Shown in pieces: positions 1-8,400 of a stretch of DNA of 41,039 nt. The translations under genes and the position numbers were made by a program. How positions within the stretch are numbered: the first letter of the stretch is position 1; every line of letters begins with the position of its first letter. The stretch is from assembly GCA_017645905.1 (NCBI GenBank), contig JAGCNO010000089.1, positions 1-41,039 on the forward strand, in the 5' to 3' direction. The notes under the pieces are model-generated. The model worked only from the letters and a program-made list of their open reading frames with translations. It made no database searches and was not told where the DNA came from. This DNA comes from Prevotella sp. (GTDB taxonomy: Bacteria; Bacteroidota; Bacteroidia; Bacteroidales; Bacteroidaceae).

Positions 1-77
1 ACATTGGTTAGTTCAAACCATTCCAGCATGTGTTCAGGCAACAAGCATTTGGCAAGTGTTTCGTATTGTGGATTCAT
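1..77 (-). CDS. Transposase N-terminal fragment (ISAon1-type), cut by window edge
   Basis: The first 25 codons of a leftward gene run off the left edge. The translation begins MNPQYETLAKCLLPEHMLEW and continues FELTN. This LPE..LEWFELT pattern matches the N-terminal, DNA-binding part of ISAon1-type transposases in Bacteroidetes, often annotated as a separate N-terminal-region protein. A -7 promoter box on the same strand lies at 249-257, giving a leader of roughly 165 nt. The remaining transposase and the distant inverted repeat are outside the window, so completeness cannot be judged. Family call is from remembered consensus; confidence is moderate. Confidence 0.55.
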   Translation of the reverse strand, partial: MNPQYETLAKCLLPEHMLEWFELTN

Positions 78-248
78 TGTGATATCGCGTTTCCTATTAA
101 AACGGAAATATCATGATTTTAGTATAACTGATTCCACGTAGTTATGCAGGTGATCCAAAGAAACTCTGTGTGCCAGTGTTCTCGGTGTTTCAAAGAACAT
201 TCGAATCTTGAATTAATATAAAAAGATGTTTCTATGCACATTTCGTGG

Positions 249-257
249 GCAAAGGTA
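249..257 (-). promoter_or_regulatory. -7 promoter box for the transposase
   Basis: Reads TACCTTTGC on the minus strand, a full match to the Bacteroidetes primary sigma factor -7 element. It points at the transposase start at 77. Confidence 0.5.
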
Positions 258-451
258 CGAAGAAAAAATGAAACGGCCATCATTATTTAGAAAAAAATAG
301 CCCCTTGTTGACCCATCTTCAAACCGGCGTTGCCTTGGACGCTGTTGACGCCGAGGAGGCTCCCCGTGTGGACTTCCATGATTTAATGCCCTAACTTCAT
401 AAACTATCCTAAAAGTGGCTACAAAGTTAACTTATTTCAATCAATTATCAC

Positions 452-460
452 TACCTTTGC
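452..460 (+). promoter_or_regulatory. -7 promoter box for carbonic anhydrase
   Basis: TACCTTTGC. Transcription should begin around 465. This makes an ATG at 473 nearly leaderless and favours the in-frame ATG at 494 as the translation start. Confidence 0.6.
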
Positions 461-493
461 CGATAGATTTAAATGTATTTAGGTATTACACGT

Positions 494-1057
494 ATGATAG
501 ACCAAATTATTGCCTTCAACAAGACCTTTGTAGAACAAAAGGGCTATGAGAAATATCTGACAAGCAAGTATCCAGACAAGAGGTTAGCAGTACTGTCGTG
601 TATGGACACCCGACTTACCGAACTGCTCCCTGCAGCTTTGGGCTTGAAGAATGGAGATGCGAAGATTATTAAGAACGCAGGAGGCTTAGTTATTTCAGCC
701 TTCGATTCGGCTATGCGAAGCCTTATCGTCGCCATCTATGAGTTGGGCGTAGAGGAGATTATGGTGGTGGCCCACTCTCATTGCGGAGCCTGTCACATGA
801 GCTTCGACCACTTCCACCACGAAATGATTGCAAGAGGGATCACGGATGAAACACTTGACACCATCCGCAAGTGTGGCATCGACCTGCATCATTGGCTGGA
901 GGGTTTTAAGGACACACCTGAATCTGTCCGCAAGACCGTCGAAACAATCAAGACCCATCCGCTTGTTCCAAAGGATATAGTGGTTAGGGGTTTTATCATT
1001 GACTCTGAAACGGGCGAATTAGAAGAAGTATGTAATCATAGGGAAACGTTGCTTTAA
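494..1057 (+). CDS. Beta-class carbonic anhydrase (YtiB-like)
   Basis: A 187-aa cytoplasmic zinc enzyme predicted to interconvert CO2 and bicarbonate. Numbered from the chosen start, the family motifs are CMDTR with Cys36, Asp38 and Arg40, and HSHC with His94 and Cys97. These supply the three zinc ligands (Cys36, His94, Cys97) and the Asp/Arg dyad. Length fits the short YtiB-type branch of beta-carbonic anhydrases. An in-frame ATG at 473 would add seven residues (MYLGITR), but family members start at MxDQxxAFNK, and a promoter box at 452-460 leaves little leader for the upstream ATG. It has its own promoter and is followed by a decayed gene fragment, so it looks monocistronic. Catalytic activity is inferred; some members of this branch may be weak or non-catalytic. 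Confidence 0.88.
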   Translation: MIDQIIAFNKTFVEQKGYEKYLTSKYPDKRLAVLSCMDTRLTELLPAALGLKNGDAKIIKNAGGLVISAFDSAMRSLIVAIYELGVEEIMVVAHSHCGACHMSFDHFHHEMIARGITDETLDTIRKCGIDLHHWLEGFKDTPESVRKTVETIKTHPLVPKDIVVRGFIIDSETGELEEVCNHRETLL

Positions 1058-1085
1058 AAGTTTTAATCAAGCAAAAGCAAATGGG

Positions 1086-1301
1086 GTATATTGCAGAATA
1101 AATAATTATGAAGCTACACGTAACTATTGGCCTATAAGAAAAAGTGCACCTCATGAGATTAGATATGTGTTGGGTGTCTATAAAGGAGTTGTTCGTAGCG
1201 TAATAGAGGTCAAATCATGGCAATGGACTACAGTCGCAGAAGATGGAACGATATTTAAGTTAGACCGCTGTGTCTTTGAAGGTACAGTGTGGCAGCATTA
1301 A
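1086..1301 (+). pseudogene. C-terminal remnant of an unidentified gene
   Basis: A frame stays open from about 1022 to a TAA at 1299-1301 but has no ATG, GTG or TTG in a plausible starting position. The translated tail contains INNYEATRNYWPIRK, YVLGVYKGVVRSVIEV and a closing FEGTVWQH. The pattern 'YEATRxxW ... YVLGVYKGxVRxVxEVxxW' resembles the C-terminal part of several poorly characterised Bacteroidetes proteins, so this is most likely the surviving 3' end of a deleted gene. The frame overlaps the end of the carbonic anhydrase gene in +1, which is probably chance. Function unknown. Confidence 0.5.
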
Positions 1302-1342
1302 TATCAGGATTAGGGATATGAAAACCTGTCAGAAGTGTCAGG

Positions 1343-1903
1343 GTGAAATGGAAAAAACAGGAGAAAGGGAATTTGGACGTGAACAGAATTGTCAGAAAAG
1401 CAAGACCTACGGACATGGCTGAGATTATGAAGGTCATGGATGCCGCAAAGAAGATTATGCGGCAGTCTGGCAATGTGCACCAATGGGGAGAGGGCTATCC
1501 GTCAGAGGCTGTCATAACTGCTGATATGGAGAAGAAAGGTGCATTTGTGATAGAGGATGACAGTGTTATTGTCGGCTACTTTGCTTTCCTGTCATCCCCG
1601 GAACCTACTTATGCCAGGATCTATGAAGGTGAGTGGCTTGATGATGAGCAACCGTATCATGTGGTCCATCGGATTGCCAGTTATCCCAATGCTCATGGTA
1701 TTTTCAACAGCATCATGGACTTCTGCTTCTCCCATGATACAAACATCCGCATAGACACCCATAAGGATAATCGGATTATGCAACACAACATCGAGAAGCA
1801 CGGTTTTACCTATTGTGGCATCATCTTTCTGGCATCCGGAGACGAACGATTGGCATATCAGATGATTAATCCCACGTCCAGTATTTCTTTAGTTCACTTG
1901 TGA
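1343..1903 (+). CDS. GNAT-family N-acetyltransferase
   Basis: A protein of up to 186 aa with the layout of a GCN5-related acetyltransferase, transferring an acetyl group from acetyl-CoA to an unknown substrate. The N-terminal strand and helix read VRKARPTDMAEIMKVMD. The middle carries a strand GAFVIEDDSVIVGYFAF. The C-terminal part carries IRIDTHKDNRIMQHNIEKHG, typical of the conserved 'D.xNxxMxxxxEKxGF' segment near the acetyl-CoA pocket. The ATG at 1343 adds about 12 residues before the fold; an in-frame GTG at 1379 (protein starting VNRIVRKARPT) fits the family better. No promoter box was found directly upstream. The tail after RLAYQ is longer and less conserved than usual. The substrate cannot be told from sequence. 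Confidence 0.8.
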   Translation: MKWKKQEKGNLDVNRIVRKARPTDMAEIMKVMDAAKKIMRQSGNVHQWGEGYPSEAVITADMEKKGAFVIEDDSVIVGYFAFLSSPEPTYARIYEGEWLDDEQPYHVVHRIASYPNAHGIFNSIMDFCFSHDTNIRIDTHKDNRIMQHNIEKHGFTYCGIIFLASGDERLAYQMINPTSSISLVHL

Positions 1904-1962
1904 TTTCATCCCAGTCCTATAGGGTGAATGTACCAGGTCCCATCATCATAATCTCTTATAGT

Positions 1963-3252
1963 CTATAACAAGCCAAAATGACGTAAAGCATTCAGTACAC
2001 CGTCATCGTCAACAGATGTGGTCGTGTAGTCTGCCTCATTCTTTAGCGATTCAATGGCATTCCCCATAGCCACGCCAATGCCGGCGCCCTTGATCATGGA
2101 ACTGTCATTGCCACCGTCGCCAAAGGCCATCGTACATTGTGGGTCGAGGCCTAAGTGAGTGGCCAAGGCCTTGATTCCTTCTCCTTCGTCGGCTCCTTTG
2201 GCCGTAATATCCGTAAAGGCAGGATGCCATCGGCCAGAGGTACAATTTGGAATACGCTGCATGATGTCTCGCTCATATTCTTCGGGGAAGAATGGTGTCA
2301 GCTGGAGGATTCGCTGTTCGAGAACCACGTCTAACGGTCTTGCCTGGTTAAGATTCTCTACAGCAATCTCTCCGCGGAACACCCTGTCAACCTCTCCCTG
2401 CGGGTCAAGTACAGCCACATCTTTCTCTCCTACGACAATCAGCCCGTAGTCCTTTTCCTGTGCATCCTTTACAACTGTCAGCACATCCTGTTGGGGAATG
2501 TCTTTACATCTGATGACCTCCTTGCCTACAAAACACAAGGCTCCGTTAATAGTAACATAGCCGTCAATGAGATGCTCAATGGCTCCAAGGTTGGTGATAA
2601 TCAGGGGAGGACGGCCTGTGGAGATAAAGACTTTGTGACCGTTGGCCTTGGCTTGGGTAAGAGCGGATATGGTAGAGGGAGGGATTTCGTGGGTCTTGAA
2701 ACTCACCAGCGTCCCGTCTATGTCAAAAAAGAGGGCATACTTGATTCCCAGTTCCTTTCCAAAGCATCTCTTGAACTCACTCTCGAAATTAGGGGTCAAC
2801 ACTCCTTTCCCCATTACCTCACGAATCTCATGCATCGTCCAGAAGCGGCCACCATCCAGTTCCTCAGTCGAAGGACGTATCTCGCCGTCGTAGGTGGTAC
2901 GGTGTACATACACCAGTTCACGTTCATGCCTGCTTTCAAAAACATACTTGTCAATGAACTCAGACTTGAAGTCGGTAATCCCCAACTCTTCACGCACTTC
3001 ACGCTGGAGAGCCTCCCCTGGAGTCTCACCATAGTCTATGTGTCCCCCAACGGCTGTGTCCCACTTCCCCGGCTGTATGTCTTTCCAGTCAGGCCGTCTC
3101 TGGAGATAGATTTCCCCCTTGGACTTGAACACATGAAGATGCACGACGGGATGTAGCAGTTTCGAACCGCCGTGACATTCACCTCGTGTGGAAGAGCCTA
3201 TAACTTTTCCACTTTCGTCTACAATCGGGAATATCTCTTGTTGATTATCCAT
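1963..3252 (-). CDS. Nudix hydrolase fused to Cof-type HAD phosphatase
   Basis: A 429-aa two-domain enzyme. Residues 1-165 form a Nudix domain with a complete box at 70-92 (G70, E76, R84-E85, E88-E89, G91), in the IDI/YfcD-like style with 'HxVVHLHVFKSKGEIYLQRR'. Residues 172-429 form a Cof/HAD-IIB phosphatase: motif I DIDGT (Asp177, Asp179), motif II STGRP at 211-215, and motif IV GDGGND near 378-383. Both sets of catalytic residues are intact, so both halves should be active. The likely role is hydrolysis of a nucleotide-linked or isoprenoid-type pyrophosphate followed by removal of the remaining phosphate, or house-cleaning of two metabolites; this is inference. It lies 56 nt downstream of vsr on the same strand and may share its transcript. 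Confidence 0.85.
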   Translation of the reverse strand: MDNQQEIFPIVDESGKVIGSSTRGECHGGSKLLHPVVHLHVFKSKGEIYLQRRPDWKDIQPGKWDTAVGGHIDYGETPGEALQREVREELGITDFKSEFIDKYVFESRHERELVYVHRTTYDGEIRPSTEELDGGRFWTMHEIREVMGKGVLTPNFESEFKRCFGKELGIKYALFFDIDGTLVSFKTHEIPPSTISALTQAKANGHKVFISTGRPPLIITNLGAIEHLIDGYVTINGALCFVGKEVIRCKDIPQQDVLTVVKDAQEKDYGLIVVGEKDVAVLDPQGEVDRVFRGEIAVENLNQARPLDVVLEQRILQLTPFFPEEYERDIMQRIPNCTSGRWHPAFTDITAKGADEGEGIKALATHLGLDPQCTMAFGDGGNDSSMIKGAGIGVAMGNAIESLKNEADYTTTSVDDDGVLNALRHFGLL

Positions 3253-3308
3253 ATCATTTTAATCGATATGTTGATAGCCAATTATGTTGGCTTGATACGT
3301 ATAGTCCT

Positions 3309-3866
3309 TTATATATGGTCCCCTTTTGTTTCTTCAGCTGCCATCGGCATATTCATATCCTCTTCTTCCTGCTTCGGATAGGGCACGACTATTTCTTGAT
3401 GGTCTTGCAGCCAGATGTGGTTTAGGGTGAAGGCGATAGACTCCAGCGTCTCTTCGCGTTTCGATGGTTTCAACTCACATTCCCACACCGTGATGCAGTG
3501 CCATCCCATTGCAGCCAACTGCCGCTGGTCTTCTTTATCCCGCTTCTTATTCCTGCGAATCTTCGCTATCCAGAAATCCCTGTTCGTCTTTGGAATCTTA
3601 CAGCACTCACTATTCTCAATCGTAAATTGTAAATCGTCAAATGGTAGATTGATGTGGTGCCCATGCCAAAAGCATCCGTTTACAAAGATGCACGTTCTGT
3701 ATTTCTTCAGCACCAAGTCTGGATGTCCGGGCAGCCGCTTATGGTTTAGTCTATATCTGAAGCCTCTTTTCCACAGCCCACGCCTCACAATCATCTCCGG
3801 CTTCGTGTCCTTCGACCGAATGGCCGCCATGTTGGCGTGTCGTTGCTGTGCTGTGAGCCTGTCCAT
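3309..3866 (-). CDS. vsr: Very short patch repair endonuclease (Vsr)
   Basis: A 185-aa endonuclease that nicks 5' of the T in T:G mismatches arising when 5-methylcytosine deaminates. Family signatures are clear: MAAIRSKDTKPE (Glu24) at the N-terminus, LPGHPDLV with the metal-binding Asp50, and FVNGCFWHGH with the His68/His70 pair. Vsr proteins are usually near 140-150 residues; here a tail of about 40 residues ends in acidic EEEDMNMPMAAEE. Vsr is normally encoded beside a Dcm-type cytosine-5 methyltransferase, but none is present in this window. The gene ends 56 nt before the Nudix-HAD gene, and the small secreted repeat protein gene ends 8 nt upstream of its start on the same strand. Confidence 0.92.
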   Translation of the reverse strand: MDRLTAQQRHANMAAIRSKDTKPEMIVRRGLWKRGFRYRLNHKRLPGHPDLVLKKYRTCIFVNGCFWHGHHINLPFDDLQFTIENSECCKIPKTNRDFWIAKIRRNKKRDKEDQRQLAAMGWHCITVWECELKPSKREETLESIAFTLNHIWLQDHQEIVVPYPKQEEEDMNMPMAAEETKGDHI

Positions 3867-3874
3867 AGTGATTT

Positions 3875-4285
3875 CTAAAAGAATCCAAAGAAGAAATACA
3901 CGGCGGCATACTGCATGGGCACGCCCCTTGCAGAGCCGATGGTGTGGTTATTGCTGTCTCTCACCGTACCGTCGCTCTCTACCTTCCCTACATACGAATT
4001 ATTCCGGTTGCGCACTGTCCCGTTGCTCTCGACCTTGCCCAAATAGGAGTTGTTGCTGTCCCTGATGTCGCCATTGCTCTCTATCTTTCCTAAGTAGTGA
4101 CTATTGCCGTCACGGATGTCACCGTTGCTGCTGATGCGGGCGATGACCGAGTTGTTGCTGTTCCTCACCGTTCCGTCACGGTCTATCTTGGCGATGACCG
4201 AGTTGTTGGAATTCCTTATCGTCTGGGCAAAGCCGGTAACGCCTACAGACAAAGCCAGTAGCAGAAATAATACGATCCTTTTCAT
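3875..4285 (-). CDS. Small secreted repeat protein (possible beta-flower type)
   Basis: A 136-aa protein with a signal peptide, MKRIVLFLLLALSVGVTGFA, cleaved before Q. The mature part is about six tandem repeats of roughly 16 residues of the form 'GTVRxSNNSxIGKVESD', ending in a hydrophobic aromatic tail (AAVYFFFGFF). Such alternating short strands suggest a beta-repeat or '4-fold beta flower'-type fold known from Bacteroidetes; the name is tentative. A longer reading to 4336 adds MGFFDFLNSNN ahead of the signal peptide and is less likely. Function unknown; periplasmic or surface location is predicted. DNA repeats of about 48 bp underlie the protein repeats, so copy number could vary between strains. 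Confidence 0.72.
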   Translation of the reverse strand: MKRIVLFLLLALSVGVTGFAQTIRNSNNSVIAKIDRDGTVRNSNNSVIARISSNGDIRDGNSHYLGKIESNGDIRDSNNSYLGKVESNGTVRNRNNSYVGKVESDGTVRDSNNHTIGSARGVPMQYAAVYFFFGFF

Positions 4286-4396
4286 AGTCCCACTCAAAAC
4301 ATGATTATTGGAATTAAGGAAATCGAAAAAGCCCATAACGTTATTTGTTTATTTCTCGGCAAAGGCTTCCCGGGGCGATTCGCATCCAGTGCGACA

Positions 4397-4810
4397 CTAC
4401 ATCCCAGAATTGTCGTTGTTAATCAAATGTTGTATAACTGATATTAGTTCATGAGCAGGAGAAACAAATGACAGCAATTCCTCTTTCTCTACAGAAAACT
4501 GGCAGTTATAGTCACCTTTTTCTCGCAGTTGTTCCATTCTGTGAAGGAAAGCCCCAAGTCGGTCATCTATGATTCCTGTCTTAATGAAATGAAGGCCAAA
4601 CTGAGAAAGCATTCCCGAATGGCGACGGCTGGCCAGCCTGTTTTGAATGAAAAGAGCCTGCACAGCGTGAAAACATGCATAGTAGAATCGATTGGCGGCA
4701 ATGTCCCATTGCTGCAAGTCACACATCATGTCGGCCTGTTGAAGGAAGTGGTTTGCTTTCTCCATCTGGAGACCGACTATTGTTCTTCTGTCGATGTCGC
4801 TTAAACTCAT
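4397..4810 (-). CDS. HEPN-domain protein, HepT-like toxin
   Basis: A 137-aa all-helical protein with the HEPN signature AANRFYYACFHAVQALF. Arg41 and His48 form the R-x(6)-H pair that in active HEPN RNases is the catalytic site. It starts inside the stop codon of the upstream nucleotidyltransferase gene (ATGA overlap, 4807-4810), a tightly coupled arrangement typical of HEPN/MNT (type VII) toxin-antitoxin pairs. There the HEPN protein acts on RNA and is silenced by AMPylation by the MNT partner. That this copy is toxic is inference; some PF05168-type HEPN proteins are not RNases. Confidence 0.82.
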   Translation of the reverse strand: MSLSDIDRRTIVGLQMEKANHFLQQADMMCDLQQWDIAANRFYYACFHAVQALFIQNRLASRRHSGMLSQFGLHFIKTGIIDDRLGAFLHRMEQLREKGDYNCQFSVEKEELLSFVSPAHELISVIQHLINNDNSGM

Positions 4811-5121
4811 GATAATGATATTCCTTCGCGTATCACATTATGGTAGAACGGAGTAATACGACTTGCTTCCCATTCTTTTTTTGTGTACATGATGGGATTG
4901 ATATCTGCCCCGACATCCCATCCGAGCTTTGCAAGCGGATAGGTGATGTTGTCATAGTCTTCTGGCAGTAGTCGTTCTTTGTCCAGGATTACAAGAATGT
5001 CCCAGTCAGAGTCCGGCCGCTCATCTCCACGTGCTTGCGAGCCGTAGAGAATGGCCTCTGCTTTCTGAGGCAGATGTAGCAGAAGGGTCTGTTTGATGTT
5101 GTCGAGTATGTGTTTATCCAT
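4807..5121 (-). CDS. MNT-domain nucleotidyltransferase, MntA-like antitoxin
   Basis: A 104-aa minimal nucleotidyltransferase. The pol-beta-fold signature GSQARG sits at residues 27-32, followed by SDWD with the metal-binding Asp39 and Asp41. As an MntA-type antitoxin it would transfer AMP to its HEPN partner and thereby neutralise it. The start is placed at 5121 because a -7 box occupies 5132-5140; a longer frame to 5163 would begin upstream of the promoter. Only about 10 nt separate box and ATG, so the mRNA should be almost leaderless. First gene of a two-gene operon with the HEPN gene. Confidence 0.82.
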   Translation of the reverse strand: MDKHILDNIKQTLLLHLPQKAEAILYGSQARGDERPDSDWDILVILDKERLLPEDYDNITYPLAKLGWDVGADINPIMYTKKEWEASRITPFYHNVIREGISLS

Positions 5122-5131
5122 ATTGTACGGT

Positions 5132-5140
5132 GCAAAGGTA
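5132..5140 (-). promoter_or_regulatory. -7 promoter box of the MNT-HEPN operon
   Basis: TACCTTTGC on the minus strand, ending about 10 nt before the ATG at 5121. Confidence 0.6.
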
Positions 5141-5194
5141 GTGATTTTTCGCAGAACAAGCAAGAAAAGCCGAAAAAAAGTTTTGTGGCATAAA

Positions 5195-5213
5195 CGCTTG
5201 CTCCAGGCAAGCG
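5195..5213. repeat. Hairpin preceding 22-bp array A
   Basis: Arms CGCTTGC (5195-5201) and GCAAGCG (5207-5213) pair perfectly around a 5-nt loop, directly before repeat array A. Confidence 0.5.
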
Positions 5214-5217
5214 CTGA

Positions 5218-5305
5218 GAAAAAGCCGTTCTTTCTATGGGAAAAAGCCGTTCTTTCTATGAGAAAAGATAGTCTTTTCTATGAGAAAAAGCCGTTCTTTC
5301 TCCGA
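5218..5305 (+). repeat. 22-bp tandem array A (4 units)
   Basis: Four contiguous units of exactly 22 bp start at 5218, 5240, 5262 and 5284. The core is GAAAAAGCCGTTCTTTC followed by TATGG, TATGA or TCCGA. The third unit differs: its centre is GAAAAGATAGTCTTTTC, an inverted repeat with 7-bp arms. Variant order is GCCG-TATGG, GCCG-TATGA, GATAGT-TATGA, GCCG-TCCGA. It lies between divergent genes, immediately upstream of the beta-helix gene, reading in the same direction. Confidence 0.9.
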
Positions 5306-5375
5306 GAGAGTCCGTTCATTATGCCAATAATTCTAAATTGTGGGTGCAAAATACGGATGTATCGTTTTTTTTGAC

Positions 5376-5384
5376 TAACTTTGC
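5376..5384 (+). promoter_or_regulatory. -7 promoter box of the beta-helix gene
   Basis: TAACTTTGC. It overlaps a possible TTG start at 5381, which argues for a downstream ATG (5402, 5408 or 5420). Confidence 0.55.
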
Positions 5385-5419
5385 AAGCAGTTTTCGATGC
5401 TATGCAAATGAGTAATCTG

Positions 5420-8400
5420 ATGAAGAGAAACATATTGATGTTAGTCGTTTGGGGTGTTGGTGGTTTAGTCGTTTGGGGTGCGGCACCAAAGAAGCCTAAG
5501 CCAGAGCTTTACGTGCCGATGGACTACAGCTACTGCGGGTATCGCGCCTCGGAGCGGGTGGTGCCCGATGTGAAAGTGGCGGCATTCCTGGAGTGGCAGG
5601 AAGGCGACTGCTCTCCGCTCATACAGCAAGCCATAGACGCTGTGTCGGGGCTGAAGGCTGATGTGAATGGTTATCGTGGAGCGGTGGTGCTTGGCGAGGG
5701 CGTGTTTCGGATAGACAAACCGCTGAGGATTACGGCCAGCGGCGTGGTGCTTCGGGGCGTGGGCCGTGACAAGACCCGGATTGTAAAGCATGGAGTCGAT
5801 AGGGGAGCGCTAATATATGTAGAAGGTCAATGGTCAAAGGTCGAAGGTCAGCGGTCGGAGGATACGCTTTTTATTGCAGCCGATTGCATCCCTGCCGGCA
5901 CAACTGTCGTTCCTTTCCCTTCATCTTCTCTCCTCCTTCCCTCCTCTTTCACTCCTCAGAAAGGAGAGCGTATCGACATCGTCCGACCTTGTACGCAGGA
6001 GTGGATTGACCATTTGGGTATGGGCGACTTTGGAGGAGGCTTAGACTACACGGGATGGAAGCCCACGGACATAGAGCTGCGATGGGACAGGACTGTTACT
6101 GACGTGCGGGGAGATACACTTTTCCTTGACGCTCCCATCACTACAGCCATTACCAAGGAGTTCGGCGGGGCGTATATTGTCCGAGGTCGGCATGAGGGAG
6201 AGATTATGGAGTGTGGTGTGGAGGACCTCACTTTGGAGAGTGCGGTGAACGACTGGAACCCAAAGGACGAGGACCATTGCTGGGATGGCATATCTATGAA
6301 TAATGTGCGCGACAGTTGGGTGAGACGAGTCAACTTCCGTCATTTTTCCGGGTCGGCGGTGAACTTGCAACGGCAGACGAGCCGCATAACTGTAGAGGAC
6401 TGCATCGCCCAGGAGCCAGTATCGGAGATTGGTGGCTGGCGTCGGCAGGTATTCCTTACCCGTGGCCAGCAGACGTTGTTCCAGCGTTGTGTCTCGCGGC
6501 AGGGGATACATGACTTCGCTGCAGACTACTGTGCCGCCGGGCCTAATGCCTTTGTGCAATGCGAGGGTGAGGAGTCGCTGGGCTTTAGCGGCAGCATCGG
6601 CTCTTGGGCACCGGGACTGCTTTTCGACATTGTGAATATCGACGGCCACGACCTGCGCTTTGCCAATCTGGAGCAGTTCCAGTTTGGTACGGGCTGGAAC
6701 ACGGCGAATTCGATGTTCTGGCAATGTACCGCCTCGACGATAGAGTGTTATTCGCCTGATACCCTCAACCGCTCGAGTGCTCACGGGTGCTGGGGAACGC
6801 TGACGGGCAACGGCAACTGGACCAGCAGCAACGATCATGTGCAGCCCCGTTCGCTATTCTATGACCAATTGGAAAAGAGGAAGCCCCACCCCCAACCCCT
6901 CCAGCGGGGTCGGGGATTACAAATCCCCTCCAGTGGGGAGTATATACCTCTGAGACAGGAAGACCTTTTGCAACCTTATATATTACCACGCTCTACCAAC
7001 GCTACCAGTTCGCCGACTGTCGAGGAGGCTATGGAGTTGGCGCAGGAGTCGCTTACCGAGCCGAGGATGACGATGGAGATGTGGATAGACAGCATAAGCA
7101 GACTCTCCTCCAACCCCTCCATGTCATGGAGGGGAGTATATACACCTTCTGCACAAAATAAGACTTCCGATGGTAAAGCAGAGAGCAAAAGTAACTACTC
7201 CCCTCCCTATGGGGAGGGACTGGGGGGAGGGTCTCTCTACTCCATCCCCTGGTGGAGCGGTCGGGTGAAGGACAACTTCTGCCAAAAGGAAGCCAGACCG
7301 GCCATTACGCGTTTCGTGCCTGGGCGTGAGGGAACAGGCTGGACAGACCGCATCGACTCAGTGGTGAGCTATCTAAAGAATAACGGCTATGGAGCCCTTG
7401 ACCACCACTACGGCCTGTGGTATGACCTGCGACGTACTGACCATGAGCGTGTGCGTCGTGCTGATGGTGATGTGTGGGCACCCTTCTATGAGCAGCCCTT
7501 TGCCCGTAGTGGACAGGGGACGGCCTGGGATGGGCTTTCGCGTTACGACCTTACAAAGCCGAATGAGTGGTACTGGAGCCGCCTTCGTGAGTTTGCCGAT
7601 AAGGCCGCTGAGGAGGGCATCATGCTCTTCAACCACCACTACTTCCAGCACAATATCCTCGAAGCTGGTGCACATTGGGTGGACAGCCCGTGGAGGCCGG
7701 TGAACAATATCAACAACACACCTTTTCCCGAACCAGTTCCCTTTGCTGGAGACAAGCGTATCTTCATGGCTGAGCAGTTCTATGACGAGACTAACACCAC
7801 ACTACGACCGCTTCACCGCCAGTACATCCGCATGTGCCTTGACCAGCTAAAAGACCAGCCAAACGTAGTGCATCTTATTAGCGCGGAGTATACTGGGCCG
7901 CTTCACTTCACCCGTTTCTGGTTAGAGACTATTGCTGAGTGGGAGCAGGAGACAGGCCGACACCCGCTCATCGCCCTTAGCTGTACTCGTGATGTGCAAG
8001 ACAGTCTCCTTAACGACCCCGAACTGAACAAGGTGGTAGACATCATCGACATCCGCTACTGGCACTACAACACGGAAGGTCTCTGGGCTCCAGAGGGTGG
8101 CAAGAACATGGCTCCTCGCCAATGGATGCGCAAGATGAAGGTGGGCAAGACGGGCTTTGATGAGGCTTATCGAGCCGTGCGAGAGATGCGCGACCGCTAT
8201 CCTGACAAGGCTGTGACGTTCTTTGCCCAACAATATCCTAACTACGGTTGGGCTATCCTTATGGCAGGCGGTTCGATGGCCAACGTCCCGCTTTACAATA
8301 AACAAGAAACAATAAACAATAAACTTCTCGGCGACATTGCGAAGATGCGGCCTATGGACGGAGAGGGCTGCGTGGCCCTTGGCAACTCCGAAGTGGGCTA

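Larger units (their letters stand above)
78..493. other. Gene-poor gap between transposase and carbonic anhydrase
   Basis: The gap holds two opposed -7 boxes (249-257 minus, 452-460 plus) and a 30-codon minus-strand ORF at 287-379 that starts MEVHTGSLLGVNS and has no recognised homologue. No clear IS terminal inverted repeat could be identified by eye, so the exact right end of the insertion sequence is unknown. Confidence 0.4.

Noticed and set aside
287-379. 30-codon minus-strand frame MEVHTGSLLGVNS...
   Set aside because: Very short and of unknown family; its stop lies just upstream of the transposase promoter. Mentioned in the gap entry but not called as a gene.
5218-5305. 22-bp arrays as a CRISPR array
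   Set aside because: Units are directly contiguous with no unique spacers, and no cas gene is present in the window.
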